Of a stretch of 64,000 nt of DNA, positions 8,005 to 17,078 are shown in pieces. This DNA comes from Galbitalea sp036266835 (GTDB taxonomy: Bacteria; Actinomycetota; Actinomycetes; Actinomycetales; Microbacteriaceae): positions 25,337 to 89,336 of the forward strand of contig DATAXD010000032.1 of the NCBI GenBank assembly GCA_036266835.1, written 5' to 3'. Positions within the stretch are counted from its first letter, which is position 1, and each line of letters begins with the position of its first letter. The position numbers were made by a program, and so were the translations under genes. The notes below the pieces were generated by a model that was given only the letters and a program-made list of their open reading frames with translations, ran no database searches and was not told the origin of the DNA.

Positions 8005-8340
8005 CACACGGATCCGCTGGACCTGCTGTTTGCGGCGCTCGCCGACCCGAGTCGCAGGAGCATGATCGACCGCCTGAGCCAGGGTTCCGCATCCATGAGC
8101 GAGCTGGCCGCACCACTTGCCATGTCGCTCCCGGCGGTACAGCAACACCTGAATGTGCTGGAGGCCAGCGGCATCGTGAGCACGAAAAAGATTGGCCGAG
8201 TGCGTAGCTGCTCCCTCGAGCCGGAGGTGCTGAACCGCGCTCAGCAGTGGATTTCAGAAAGACGGATGCTCTGGGCGAGCCGGCTGGACCGCCTCGGCAT
8301 GTTCCTCGAAGAAACACCGAACCAGGGAGACACACAATGA
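7996..8340 (+). CDS. ArsR-family winged-helix repressor
   Basis: 114 residues. The winged helix shows in 'LFAALADPSRRSMIDRLSQGSASMSELAAPLAMSLPAVQQHLNVLEASGIVSTKKIGRVRSCSLEP', the ArsR recognition-helix and wing pattern. No metal-binding cysteine motif (ELCVCDL type) is present, so this is the metal-independent branch usually paired with SRPBCC/AHSA1 genes. Its TGA overlaps the next ATG (8337-8340). There is no Shine-Dalgarno before the ATG, consistent with a leaderless message. It probably represses its own operon through the palindrome over the start codon. Confidence 0.9.
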   Translation: MLKHTDPLDLLFAALADPSRRSMIDRLSQGSASMSELAAPLAMSLPAVQQHLNVLEASGIVSTKKIGRVRSCSLEPEVLNRAQQWISERRMLWASRLDRLGMFLEETPNQGDTQ

Positions 8341-8795
8341 CAGAGGTAACCGCTCGCAGCGTGGAGCACGCAACCTTCAGCCTCGAACGCACGTATGCGG
8401 CCTCGAAGGCGCGGGTATTCGCCGCGCTGGCGAATAAGGACCAGAAGGCGAAATGGTTCGGCGATCCGAGTTCCCCACCTGAGCAGTGGGACTTCGATTT
8501 CCGCGAAGGTGGGCGGGAATACGAGAGCAGCGAGTTCGAGGGCGCACGGCACACCTTCGACGCGGTCTACCTCGACATCGTCGAGGACGAGCGCGTCGTG
8601 TGGAGCTACAACCTCTACGTCAACGGGGTGAAGCTCTCGTCCTCGATGACGGTGGTCGAACTGACGGCCCTCGAGGGCGGCACCAGATTGACCTTCACAG
8701 AAACGGGCGCATTCTTCGACGGCCACGAGAAGCCGGAGCTGCGCGAGCAGGGCACCGGATGGCTGCTCGACGCGCTGGGCAAAAGCCTGGAATAG
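8337..8795 (+). CDS. SRPBCC-domain protein (AHSA1 type)
   Basis: 152 residues from ATG 8337, overlapping the ArsR stop by four bases; a longer reading is ArsR shadow. The sequence 'FSLERTYAASKARVFAALANKDQKAKWFGDP' begins the START-like beta-sheet, and 'GTRLTFTETGAFFDG' and 'EQGTGWLLDALGKSLE' close the AHSA1 fold, which encloses a hydrophobic ligand cavity. Such proteins are commonly paired with ArsR repressors and found beside DGPF proteins. The ligand is unknown. Translational coupling suggests equal production with the repressor. Confidence 0.88.
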   Translation: MTEVTARSVEHATFSLERTYAASKARVFAALANKDQKAKWFGDPSSPPEQWDFDFREGGREYESSEFEGARHTFDAVYLDIVEDERVVWSYNLYVNGVKLSSSMTVVELTALEGGTRLTFTETGAFFDGHEKPELREQGTGWLLDALGKSLE

Positions 8796-8859
8796 CCGGA
8801 ATACCGATGGCCGAGCAGCGTTCGGGTTCGCCACTCGACCATCGGAATACTAAAGAGAT

Positions 8860-10617
8860 CTACTCCTTCGGCCGCTCGACCTCTTCGCCGGTGACAGCGT
8901 CCATGGCCTTCTGGCCCTTCGGCAGGTTCGACAGGTCCGGCGCAATTACCTCGGGCATGCGACCCGAGTCTGGCAGTCCGAAGGTCGCAACGCGACCAAC
9001 TCCGGGAGCCAGCACGAGGTCATCCGACATCTTCGCGAGGGTCTGTCCTCTGAAGAAGTCGGGACGCCGCGCCCACCAAATGAACATCAGCACGAGGCCG
9101 ATCAGGATGCCGCCGACGCCGATGATCGCATCATCACCGACCACCCAGCCGAAGAAGTTCGCGGCGAGGTTATTCCCGTGCGAGTCGACCTCCCAGTCGG
9201 CCTCGGCATACGTGACGAGCCCGAATATGAATGCCGCAGTGAGCATGAGAGCACCCAGCAACGGGAACAGGAACCTCATGATGAAGTCTCGCGCCGTTTT
9301 ATAGAAGCTCTTTCGATAGAACCACACACAGGCGTAGCCGGTGAGCCCGTAGTAGAAGGCGATCATCAACCCGATCGAGTCCACCAGGGGTGTCAGCAGA
9401 TCGTTGTTGACGAAGGTGATTACCGCGTAGAAAGCAATCGACACCAGTCCCATCGCGATCGTCGACCAGGTCGGCGTCAGGAATCTCGGGTGGATGCGCG
9501 CGAACTTCTCGGGGATGGCCTTGTAAACGGCCATCGAGAGCGACGTTCGGGCCGTCGGCAGAATCGTGGTCTGCGTAGAGGCGGATGCCGACGTCAGGAT
9601 CGAGAGCGTCAGCAGGATCAGCAGCAGGTGGCCAATCGGGCTGTCACCAAACAGCTTCGGGCCAAGCGAGAGGAACACGTTGTCCGAGTTATTGCCGTTG
9701 CCGAGTCCGATTCCCTTGTCGCCGATACCCGCGAACGACACCGCTGCGGTGCTCACGATGGCGTACGTCACGAGCAGCAGAACCGTTGAGATGATCGCGG
9801 CGCGACCCGGAGTCTTCGAGGGGTTCGCGGTCTCTTCGTTGATCGATACCGCGGTGTCCCAGCCCCAGTAGATGAAGATCGCCGCCAGCAACCCGGGCGC
9901 AAGTACCGCACCGAAGTTGAGCGTGAACGGGTTGAACCAGTCCAGCTGCGGGTATTGCGAAATGCCCGCCACGCCGTTCCCGGAGTACACGCGAACCAGC
10001 GCGTAGACCGCAAAGACGACGAGGACGACAACTTCGATGGACAGCAGGATCTGCTGCAGTCGAGCGGAGATCTCAATACCGCGGTAGCAGATCCAGGTCA
10101 TTAGGGCGATCCAGACAAGGCCTGCCGCGAGCTCCCACCAGTAGTTGGTCGCGATGCCGCCCCAGTAGTCGGCAGCCTGCTGGTCGCCGATGAGGGACCC
10201 AATGTTGCCGATCAGGCCGAAGGTCGTCTGGCCAGCGATCTGGGCCAGGTTGGCCATGACGATGACGTCGGCGACGATGATGCCCCAGCCGCCGAGCCAG
10301 CCCATGACCGGGCCGAATGTTCGGGACGCCCAGGTGAACGTCGTGCCACAGTCGGGCTCGGCTTTGTTGAGTTCCTGGTACGCGACGGCGATGAGGTACA
10401 TCGGCACGAAGGCGAGCAGGATGACTCCCGGCGCGTGAACGCCGACGATCTGGCTGCCGACACCCGAGACGACGATGAACCCCAGCGCAGCGGCGAGGCT
10501 ATACGCCGGGGCGGTCGAAGCGACTCCGACGACGACACTGGCGACGAGCCCGAGGGCGCCGGGTTTTAGGCCCTTGCTCTCCGTAACGCCTTTGGTCGAT
10601 TGAACTGCGGATGACAT
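8860..10617 (-). CDS. APC-superfamily amino acid permease
   Basis: 585 residues from ATG 10617, selected because GAAGGAGCG precedes it; 21 extra residues of open frame upstream lack membrane or coding character. It has at least 12 hydrophobic helices, beginning 'LKPGALGLVASVVVGVASTAPAYSLAAALG', the conserved helix-1 unwound region of the APC family. A large loop 'TFTWASRTFGPVMGWLGGWG' and 'WGWDTAVSINEETANPSKTPGRAAI' are also typical. The C-terminal 80 residues are cytoplasmic. It most likely imports amino acids or polyamines; the substrate is not evident. It stands alone, divergent from the TMEM175-like gene. Confidence 0.9.
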   Translation of the reverse strand: MSSAVQSTKGVTESKGLKPGALGLVASVVVGVASTAPAYSLAAALGFIVVSGVGSQIVGVHAPGVILLAFVPMYLIAVAYQELNKAEPDCGTTFTWASRTFGPVMGWLGGWGIIVADVIVMANLAQIAGQTTFGLIGNIGSLIGDQQAADYWGGIATNYWWELAAGLVWIALMTWICYRGIEISARLQQILLSIEVVVLVVFAVYALVRVYSGNGVAGISQYPQLDWFNPFTLNFGAVLAPGLLAAIFIYWGWDTAVSINEETANPSKTPGRAAIISTVLLLVTYAIVSTAAVSFAGIGDKGIGLGNGNNSDNVFLSLGPKLFGDSPIGHLLLILLTLSILTSASASTQTTILPTARTSLSMAVYKAIPEKFARIHPRFLTPTWSTIAMGLVSIAFYAVITFVNNDLLTPLVDSIGLMIAFYYGLTGYACVWFYRKSFYKTARDFIMRFLFPLLGALMLTAAFIFGLVTYAEADWEVDSHGNNLAANFFGWVVGDDAIIGVGGILIGLVLMFIWWARRPDFFRGQTLAKMSDDLVLAPGVGRVATFGLPDSGRMPEVIAPDLSNLPKGQKAMDAVTGEEVERPKE

Positions 10618-10844
10618 GGGACGCTCCTTCGGGGGAAATCGCGGGGGCGCGATTTGATCGGGGTACGGCCAAGAGTTCACCGTCGAACTGCTCGTGCCAA
10701 CACGATATCGCCCCTGAGTTACCGTGCCAACCCTTGATTCCGTAGCCGAATCCCCGAATCAGTGCTTATTTCGTCGTTTTGTGACAAATGACCGTTCCGC
10801 GGTTTACCCAATCACGTGAACCCGCCTGCCCTAATCTTGTGGGC

Positions 10845-11492
10845 ATGGAAGGCGACCCGTTCGAATCGCAACGAGGCATTGACCGCCTCATCTTCTTCAC
10901 GGATGCGGTCGTCGCGATCGCAATCACGCTGCTGATCCTGCCGCTGGTGGAAATTGTGACCGCGGATGCGGCGAAGCATCCACCGGTTCCGATCCCGACG
11001 TTCATCCACGAGAACGTTCTCCAGATGTTCGCGTTCGTGCTGAGCTTCGCGGTGATCGCGCGGCTTTGGATGGCGAATCACGAGATCCTCGAAAACGTCA
11101 AGCGGGCATCCCCTGCGCTCCTGTGGCTCGATGTCGCCTGGGTGTTCACGGTGGTCGTCATCCCGCTGCCGACCGAGATCACGGCCGCATTCACGAGCAG
11201 CGAGCTCACCGTGCTCATCTACATTTCCGTCGCGACCGCCAACACCGTGCTGCTCTTCGCGATGGCGTACTACCTGTTCCGGCATCCCGAAATGCAGACC
11301 AGGTCGACCTCACGGGTGCTGCTATGGGGAGTCGGCTCGAACACCACCGGGTTCATCATCGCGTTCCTGCTGGTCGTCGCATTCCCGCCCATCGGCTATT
11401 ACGCACTGCTGACGCCCGCGCTGACCATTGTGCTCGATCCCATCGTCAAGCCGCGCATCGCACGACGTGAAATGGCAGCGGCAAAGAAGTAG
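10845..11492 (+). CDS. TMEM175-family potassium channel-like membrane protein
   Basis: 215 residues from ATG 10845. The first helix contains FFTDAVVAIAITLLILPL, the bacterial TMEM175 (DUF1211) signature in which the F-(S/T)-D motif and a hydrophobic constriction line the ion path. Six helices are predicted, as in the single-repeat bacterial channels that assemble as tetramers and conduct K+. 'MFAFVLSFAVIARLWMANHEI' and 'LWLDVAWVFTVVVIPLPT' are further family marks. The longer in-frame extension to 10788 has no support. No neighbour hints at regulation. Confidence 0.85.
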   Translation: MEGDPFESQRGIDRLIFFTDAVVAIAITLLILPLVEIVTADAAKHPPVPIPTFIHENVLQMFAFVLSFAVIARLWMANHEILENVKRASPALLWLDVAWVFTVVVIPLPTEITAAFTSSELTVLIYISVATANTVLLFAMAYYLFRHPEMQTRSTSRVLLWGVGSNTTGFIIAFLLVVAFPPIGYYALLTPALTIVLDPIVKPRIARREMAAAKK

Positions 11493-11596
11493 CGTCCCCC
11501 GAACGTGGAATGGCCCGCGGTCAGCTGAGCGTGCAAGGCTGAAGTACCCACCTGGGATCACCTAGCAACCGTGTTCGGGCAGGAACTGAGGATTAC

Positions 11597-13747
11597 ATGA
11601 CTGCGGCATCATCCGCGGGTGTCGATTCGCGTCGACAATTAATGCTTGCCGAGAAGCGTGAACGCGCAGCTGCCCTGGCGCGCAAGGCTGCCGCGCGGTA
11701 CTCCGTGGAGCCCCACGTTGAGCGCGACGTGATGGCCGCGCTCAAGCCGCTCACCGACATCGGCTATCACCTGCTGCCCAATCGCGGGTGGCCGGGATCG
11801 AACAACGATCAGGTCGACCTCGTCGTCGTCGGGCCGAGCGGCCTGTACATTGTCGACACCAAATCCTGGAGCGACGTCACGATCGAGGCGGGTCGGATTT
11901 ACCGGCAGGACACGGATGTCACGGACGACATCGCCGCGCTCGCCGACCTCGCCTACGCCACCGAGGCGGCAATGGCCGACATCGGGCTGGCTCCGGGTGA
12001 GGTTCACGCCCTCGTCGTGCTCGCGGGACGAGCATCCATCCGGGCGCGCATCGGCACGGTCGAGATGGTCGCCGAATCCGGTGCCGCCAGTTACATCCTC
12101 GAGCGCGGCCTGCGTTTCACCGAAGAGCAGCTGAATAAGGTGCTCGCCGCGAGCCTCGACTACTTCCCGGTAGTCGCCACCCCGATGCAGCGCGGAATCG
12201 CCGGGCCTGCCGGCGATGCGGCTGCAGACGACGCCACTGTCAGCGACATTCATCCTGATGCGGCATCCAACCCCGCGTCGGACGACGAGGTCGCCGCGTT
12301 CGACACCATCCCGCTCATCAGCAGCGCCTCGCTCATGCGCCAGGTCGCGCAAGTCGTCAAGGCACCGCCGCTCGAAGGGTGGATGGCCTTCCTTGATCCC
12401 GAGCAGGCGCGACTCGTTCGACGCAACTACAACGGTCCCTCGCGCATCCGTGGCGCTGCCGGCACCGGCAAGACGATCGTCGGCCTGCACCGCGCCGCCT
12501 ACCTCGCCCGCACCCAGCCGGGCGTGGTGCTCGTCACGTCGTTTGTGAGCACACTTCCCGCCGTACAGTCGTCGTTCATGAAACGACTTGCGCCCGACAT
12601 CCGCGAGCGCATCGAGTTCGTCGGCACGCAGTCGTTCGCGAAGCGACTGCTCTCGGATCGCCACGTGCCATCGAACCTGCAGCCCGCGATTGCGGATGCG
12701 GAATTCGACATCGTCTGGCGAACGGTCGGCGCTCCCGGCTTGCTCGGCCGGCTCGAACCCAAGCCCACCTACTGGCAGGACGAGATCGACCACGTCATCA
12801 AAGGACGCGGCATCGTCAATTTCGACCAGTATGCCGACCTCAGCCGGACGGGTCGCCTGCGGGGCCTCAACCTCGATCAGCGTCGCGCGGTGTGGGAACT
12901 GTTCACCGCGTACCAGGCGCGCATGGAGGCACGCGGCGCTCACGACGAAGCCGACATCGTGCTGCTCGCCGAAAAGTCGCTCATCGAGATGCCGATGTTC
13001 CGTTACGGAGCGGTGATTGTCGATGAGGCCCAGGACCTCTCATCCGCGATGATCCGGATGCTGTATCGGCTCGTTGGCGATCGTCCTGACGGACTCACCC
13101 TGATTGGTGACTACAAGCAGAGCATCTACCCCGGCGGCTACACGCTCGCCGAAGTGGGAATCTCGCTGTCGGGTCGTGGCGGTGTGCTCACGACGAACCA
13201 CCGCAACACCGCGGAGATCCTTCGACTCGCAGAATCGGTGGTGTCCGACGACACGTTCGTCGACATCGAGGGCATCTCCGAGAATTCGACGGATGCCGTG
13301 CATGTTCCCCGCTCGGGTCCGCAGCCGCTGGTGGTGCGATTCAGCAGCAGGGCGGCCCACGACGTCGAGATCCCCCGTCGAGTGCGGGCGCTGGTCACCG
13401 ACACCGAGCTCAGCTACGGCGACATCGGCATCCTGTCGCTGACCACGTTTGGCGTCAGGGCTGCGGTCGCCGCCCTGCAGAAAGCGAACATCCCGGTTCT
13501 CGAACTCACCCACTTCGACGGCACCCCGATCGACGCCGTCAAAGTTGGCACCGTCAAGCGCGCCAAGGGGCTCGAGTTCCGCCAGGTGCTGCTCGCGCAG
13601 GTTCCGTCGAACCTGCTACCGGGCGAACACGACGTTGTTGTCGCGGAAGAAGGCGCTGCCGCCGAGCACACCGAACTGCAGAAACGGGAGCTGTATGTCG
13701 CGATGACTCGCGCCTACGACGGACTCTGGGTGGGAACCATCCCCTAA
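11597..13747 (+). CDS. NERD-domain UvrD/Rep-like superfamily 1 helicase
   Basis: 716 residues. An N-terminal NERD (nuclease-related) domain, about residues 35-160, shows 'QVDLVVVGPSGLYIVDTKSW' with Asp74, Asp87 and Lys89 in the PD-(D/E)xK-like arrangement. A superfamily 1 motor follows: Walker A GAAGTGKT near 285, Walker B VDEAQD near 475, motif III 'TLIGDYKQSIY', motif IV 'TTNHRNTAEIL', motif V 'GTVKRAKGLEFRQVLL' and motif VI 'LYVAMTRAYDGLWV'. It is shorter than UvrD (no full 1B/2B set), as in NERD helicases. It is probably an ATP-driven DNA or RNA remodelling or cleavage enzyme in repair or defence; the specific role is unknown. It is a single gene. Confidence 0.88.
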   Translation: MTAASSAGVDSRRQLMLAEKRERAAALARKAAARYSVEPHVERDVMAALKPLTDIGYHLLPNRGWPGSNNDQVDLVVVGPSGLYIVDTKSWSDVTIEAGRIYRQDTDVTDDIAALADLAYATEAAMADIGLAPGEVHALVVLAGRASIRARIGTVEMVAESGAASYILERGLRFTEEQLNKVLAASLDYFPVVATPMQRGIAGPAGDAAADDATVSDIHPDAASNPASDDEVAAFDTIPLISSASLMRQVAQVVKAPPLEGWMAFLDPEQARLVRRNYNGPSRIRGAAGTGKTIVGLHRAAYLARTQPGVVLVTSFVSTLPAVQSSFMKRLAPDIRERIEFVGTQSFAKRLLSDRHVPSNLQPAIADAEFDIVWRTVGAPGLLGRLEPKPTYWQDEIDHVIKGRGIVNFDQYADLSRTGRLRGLNLDQRRAVWELFTAYQARMEARGAHDEADIVLLAEKSLIEMPMFRYGAVIVDEAQDLSSAMIRMLYRLVGDRPDGLTLIGDYKQSIYPGGYTLAEVGISLSGRGGVLTTNHRNTAEILRLAESVVSDDTFVDIEGISENSTDAVHVPRSGPQPLVVRFSSRAAHDVEIPRRVRALVTDTELSYGDIGILSLTTFGVRAAVAALQKANIPVLELTHFDGTPIDAVKVGTVKRAKGLEFRQVLLAQVPSNLLPGEHDVVVAEEGAAAEHTELQKRELYVAMTRAYDGLWVGTIP

Positions 13748-13822
13748 CTCGGGCGTGTCGCTCGCTTGAGCGGTATCCTCGACAAACCAATGCCGTCCGT
13801 GCTTGGAGAGGGAGGTTGCCCT

Positions 13823-13933
13823 ATGGCAGACAAATCGCCAAAGAAGAACAGCGCCAAGACCGCTGCGTCTAAGTCTCTAAAGGAGAAGCGAGCCGACAAG
13901 AAGTCGAAAGCAGCTTCGAAGAGCAACGGATAG
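13823..13933 (+). CDS. 36-residue lysine-rich small protein
   Basis: ATG at 13823 behind a GAGGGAGG Shine-Dalgarno. The product is 36 residues, about one third Lys/Arg, starting MADKSPKKNSAKTAASKSLKEKRADK. It is followed at once by a strong terminator (13955-13990), so this is a complete small transcription unit. Length, good ribosome site and terminator all support a real gene too short for common gene-callers. Similar Lys/Ala-rich micro-proteins are common in Actinobacteria; nucleic-acid binding is a guess from charge. Confidence 0.7.
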   Translation: MADKSPKKNSAKTAASKSLKEKRADKKSKAASKSNG

Positions 13934-13954
13934 GCGGCCATTGCCGTAACTTCG

Positions 13955-13990
13955 CGAGCCGGGTCCTGAGGGGCCCGGCTCGTTCTTTTT
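13955..13990 (+). terminator. Rho-independent terminator after the Lys-rich small gene
   Basis: A 12-bp stem (13955-13966 with 13971-13982, one G-U pair) with a short loop, followed by TTCTTTTT. It ends the 36-residue gene 21 bp after its stop. Confidence 0.85.
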
Positions 13991-14007
13991 GGGGGCGGTG
14001 TTTGTCA

Positions 14008-14082
14008 GGCGCCGCCGCCCCTGCGGCGCCCAGGTGCGCCCGGGGAAGCACCCGTGCGGCGCAGAAGCGCCTTCGGGCGCTT
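14008..14082. other. GC-rich structured intergenic segment
   Basis: Two clear hairpins. GGCGCCGC-N7-GCGGCGCC lies at 14008-14030. A perfect 7-bp stem capped by a C(UUCG)G tetraloop (AAGCGCC-TTCG-GGCGCTT) lies at 14065-14082. No open frame with coding character spans them and neither is followed by a T-run. They lie between the terminator of the small gene and the start of the LOG-like gene at 14163, so they may act in the leader of that gene or be a small RNA. Confidence 0.45.
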
Positions 14083-14162
14083 GGCTCGGCCTTGCCTCGC
14101 GGGCGCATTACCTGTCGTTGACGACCGCTTGTAGACGCGCTGCGTGACATAGCCTTTCACTC

Positions 14163-15233
14163 ATGACCGGGCAAGAGGACGCCGAGCGGAGCATTTCCGA
14201 TTCGGGGTTCGTGCTGGCTCCGCCGGATCGTCTCTATCTGCCGATGGCGCTTTACGACTCCTGGGATCCGGACGACGATTTGTCGCTCGCACGCTCGCTC
14301 GACTACCGCACGTACCTCGCGACTCTGGCGCAGGGCCAGCCGATCGCCCGCTCTCGCGGCATCGGCAACGGGCGAGCGCTCCACGACGCGGCAATTTCCT
14401 ACTCCCTCGCCCAGCGGGTTGCCGGTGCACGATCGGTGGGAATCCTCGGCGGACACGGCGAAGCCCGCGGCAGCGACACCTACAACGCCGTGGCTCGAAT
14501 CGCGTGGGCGCTCGGACAGAAGGACTTCACAATCCTCACCGGCGGTGGACCGGGAGCGATGGAAGCCGCCCACCTCGGCGCGCGGTACGCACCGTTCGAC
14601 GCATCCGTTCTGGATGCGGCGCTGGCGCGCATCTCATCCGATCCGGCCACCCTCACGTTCCCGTTTCCGCACGGGAGCGACCTCGTCGTCGACGGAGCAT
14701 TCGTGCCGGATGCGCTTCGCGCGCTGCACGCCTGGATGCGGCCCGCGATGGAACTGGCGGCCGAAACCGAGGCCAATGCGGGGGCATCCGTTGGCATCCC
14801 GACCTGGCTCTACGGGCATGAGCCATCGACGCCGTTCGCGACGGAGCACGCCAAGTATTTCGAAAACTCGATTCGCGAGGAGGGTCTGCTGACACTCGCG
14901 ATCTACGGCGCCATCTACACCCCGGGCAGCTCGGGCACCCTGCAGGAGATCTTCGAAGACGCGAACCAGAACTTCTACGTGCCGCCCGGCGAGGGACCGA
15001 GCCCGATGGTGTTCGTGGACCTGGATGGATTCTTTACGAAGACATTCCCGGTCATTTCGGTGCTGCGCGCGCTGTTCGGCGACCGGTTCGACGACATGGT
15101 CATGGTCGTCAACTCACAGGACGACGCCGTCGCAGCGATCGAGGATCGAGCTGAGGGCGTGTCTCGCTGGGCATTGACGGCGGTCGACCGCAAGCTGCGC
15201 GCCGAATCCCGCACGACATCGGATACCGCCTGA
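14163..15233 (+). CDS. LOG-like (TIGR00730-type) Rossmann-fold nucleotide-binding protein
   Basis: 356 residues. The Rossmann signature 'SVGILGGHGEARGSDTYNAVARIAWALGQKDFTILTGGGPGAMEAAHLGA' and the later 'IYGAIYTPGSSGTLQEIFEDANQNFY' match the GGGxGxM and PGGxGTxxE motifs of lysine-decarboxylase-like (LOG) proteins. The second motif is relaxed to PGSSGTLQE, keeping the Gly, Thr and Glu. LOG proteins release cytokinin-type bases from nucleoside monophosphates; this longer version, with an extra N-terminal ~95 residues and a middle insertion, belongs to a divergent branch whose substrate is not known. Followed 42 bp later by a hypothetical gene. Confidence 0.8.
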   Translation: MTGQEDAERSISDSGFVLAPPDRLYLPMALYDSWDPDDDLSLARSLDYRTYLATLAQGQPIARSRGIGNGRALHDAAISYSLAQRVAGARSVGILGGHGEARGSDTYNAVARIAWALGQKDFTILTGGGPGAMEAAHLGARYAPFDASVLDAALARISSDPATLTFPFPHGSDLVVDGAFVPDALRALHAWMRPAMELAAETEANAGASVGIPTWLYGHEPSTPFATEHAKYFENSIREEGLLTLAIYGAIYTPGSSGTLQEIFEDANQNFYVPPGEGPSPMVFVDLDGFFTKTFPVISVLRALFGDRFDDMVMVVNSQDDAVAAIEDRAEGVSRWALTAVDRKLRAESRTTSDTA

Positions 15234-15275
15234 AGCACTCGGTTGTCTCGCTGCCGGGCGCGATAGCGTTGGCGG

Positions 15276-15716
15276 ATGAACAGCTGGCGCGACGAGGCAA
15301 CCGAAGAGGTCCAGGAGGACCTCGACCGACTGCTGGATGTCACGATCGAGGCGGCCCGCCACTTCCTGGATGTGAACGGCGAGTTCATCCCTTTCCCGAT
15401 GGTGATCAAGTCGGATGGCGAACTCGCGGCCATCGGCCTCGAGCAGCCGGAGACGCCATCCGTTCCCGATTCGGCCCAGGTGATCGCGGGACTCGTCGGG
15501 CTGTTTCGCGAGCGCAAGGGTTCGATTCGGGCGCTTGCCATCGGCTCGGATGTGCAGATCCCGTCGGAGGCGCAGGATGCGATCGAGGTGCGCCTTGAGC
15601 ACCGCGACGGGCCGGCGATCACGGTGCTGCTGCCGTACCAGATCGACCCGCTCGATGACACCTACCTCTACGACGAGCCGCGGGCGCAAGCCGACGAACA
15701 CCGCATCTGGCGCTAG
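15276..15716 (+). CDS. Conserved hypothetical protein, 146 residues
   Basis: Acidic soluble protein beginning MNSWRDEATEEVQEDLDRLLDVTIEAARHFLDVNGEFIPFPMVIKSDGEL. A helix then alternating strands ('RALAIGSDVQIP', 'EVRLEHRDGPAITVLLPYQI') suggest a compact alpha+beta domain. No signal peptide or membrane segment. It is codirectional with the LOG-like gene, 42 bp upstream, and could be in one operon. I do not recognise the family. Confidence 0.65.
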   Translation: MNSWRDEATEEVQEDLDRLLDVTIEAARHFLDVNGEFIPFPMVIKSDGELAAIGLEQPETPSVPDSAQVIAGLVGLFRERKGSIRALAIGSDVQIPSEAQDAIEVRLEHRDGPAITVLLPYQIDPLDDTYLYDEPRAQADEHRIWR

Positions 15717-15803
15717 CACCGCCTTTGCGAGCGACCCATCACTCCTCAGGTCGGAACCTGGTGCGACACGCCGCGCGATAGGCACGAGCGGCGCGCCGCA
15801 CGG

Positions 15804-16049
15804 CTATCCGACTTTGCGACGACCGATTCGATATCCGACCCAGCCCGAAATCAGGATGACCCCGGCTACGACTTCGCACACCCATAGTGTCGGAGCGACC
15901 GGCGGGCTGAATGTCGCGGAAGTGAGTGGTGCATACGCGGTCCAGCCAAAGGATGCGGGAGGGTCCGCGTACGTGATCATCGGCACGAGCCCGAGCGCCA
16001 GCACAATGACGCCGAGCACCAGAGCCCAGTATCCGCGCACGAATAACAC
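15804..16049 (-). CDS. Small membrane protein with two helices
   Basis: 81 residues if started at GTG 16049, four bases beyond the stop of the DUF2090 gene (coupled). Sequence: MLFVRGYWALVLGVIVLALGLVPMITYA, a polar middle with PPASFGWTAYAPL, then LWVCEVVAGVILISGWVGYRIGRRKVG. The positive C-terminal tail predicts both ends in the cytoplasm. A longer open frame reading through the DUF2090 gene is not credible. Function unknown. Confidence 0.6.
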   Translation of the reverse strand: MLFVRGYWALVLGVIVLALGLVPMITYADPPASFGWTAYAPLTSATFSPPVAPTLWVCEVVAGVILISGWVGYRIGRRKVG

Positions 16050-16053
16050 TCGC

Positions 16054-16965
16054 TTACCCGCGGGCGTCGAGGTAGCGGCGGGCGAAGTACAGGTAGTTCT
16101 CCTTGATGCGGTGCTGGGCGACATCCGCTCCGATCGTGCCGGCCAGGTGGTCGGCGAGCGGGTCCCACCAGATGCTGCGACCAATCGCGAAACCGATGTA
16201 GCCGGGCAGCGGCGCGGCGAGATCGAGCCAGCGGTCGAGGTCTTCTTTCGATGCGTGCCGGCCGAGCACGATGCAGTCGGCGGTACGCCCACCACGGCGA
16301 GCGAGGGTCGCGACGGCGGCGGCGGCATCCGACGAGTCCATGCCCTCGACCTTCCAGATCGCGGGGTCGGCTCCGTGATCCTGCAGGAATTCGATGACGC
16401 TCAGCGTCAGTTTCGGTCGTAGCTCGTCGTCGTAGCGCTTCTTGTCGCCGCCGACGGAGCCAAGGTCTTCATCGGTGGCGGGAACCAGCAACTCCACGAT
16501 GAGGTGGTGACGCGACTCCGCCGCCCACGCCGACACGATCTTCAGGCGCTCGGCCTGCTGGAGTCGATCCGGCACGGAGGTCCCGGGATTGTCGCGGATG
16601 AGGACCTTCGCGTGGTCGGTGTTGAAGTACCCGGCGTGGGTGCGCCAGTCGTCCCCGTAGGCGAACTCGAACCACACCTTGCCGCTGGCCTCGATCGGCA
16701 TCGACAGGTTGATGAGTCCGTCGGATTTCGCCGCGAGCGCCGCCACATCCGCCCCATACTCCTCGTCGACCAGGATGCCCGCCTGCGCGTGATCCGGCAG
16801 GGTCGAGGTCGCGTCGACCAGCGCCTCGTACACGAGCATCTTGTCGGCCCGGATGCGCGCGGCCTGCGCCTCGGTCGGCGGTGCGGTGAGCTTGTAGAGC
16901 TCCTTCTCGAGACTGTCCCGGTGGTCGTCGGCGAGGATCAGGAGGGCGCGGTCGGTGTTTGTCAT
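16054..16965 (-). CDS. DUF2090 (IolC C-terminal-like) aldolase-fold protein
   Basis: 303 residues from ATG 16965. 'MLVYEALVDATSTLPDHAQAGILVDEEYGADVA' and 'FWKVEG'-like 'IWKVEGMDS', 'CIVLGRHASKEDLDRWL' and 'GYIGFAIGRSIWWDPL' match the DUF2090 domain found fused to the 2-deoxy-5-ketogluconate kinase IolC, thought to be a class-I-aldolase-like TIM barrel. Here it is free-standing, common in actinobacteria. It may act on a phosphorylated ketogluconate-like sugar; neither Schiff-base lysine nor substrate can be assigned with confidence. No other inositol genes lie nearby. Confidence 0.78.
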   Translation of the reverse strand: MTNTDRALLILADDHRDSLEKELYKLTAPPTEAQAARIRADKMLVYEALVDATSTLPDHAQAGILVDEEYGADVAALAAKSDGLINLSMPIEASGKVWFEFAYGDDWRTHAGYFNTDHAKVLIRDNPGTSVPDRLQQAERLKIVSAWAAESRHHLIVELLVPATDEDLGSVGGDKKRYDDELRPKLTLSVIEFLQDHGADPAIWKVEGMDSSDAAAAVATLARRGGRTADCIVLGRHASKEDLDRWLDLAAPLPGYIGFAIGRSIWWDPLADHLAGTIGADVAQHRIKENYLYFARRYLDARG

Positions 16966-17078
16966 CGAGTCCAGTCTTTCGTGTGACGCGAGCGGGCGCC
17001 AGCACCCGGCCTGTCAGCCGCTTATGGATTTACTATGAAACGTCGTCTGGTACACAGGTCGCGCCCGTGCAATTCTCG

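Noticed and set aside
15535..16422. 295-residue forward frame across three genes
   Set aside because: Arg/Ser-rich shadow overlapping two clear genes; no ribosome site.
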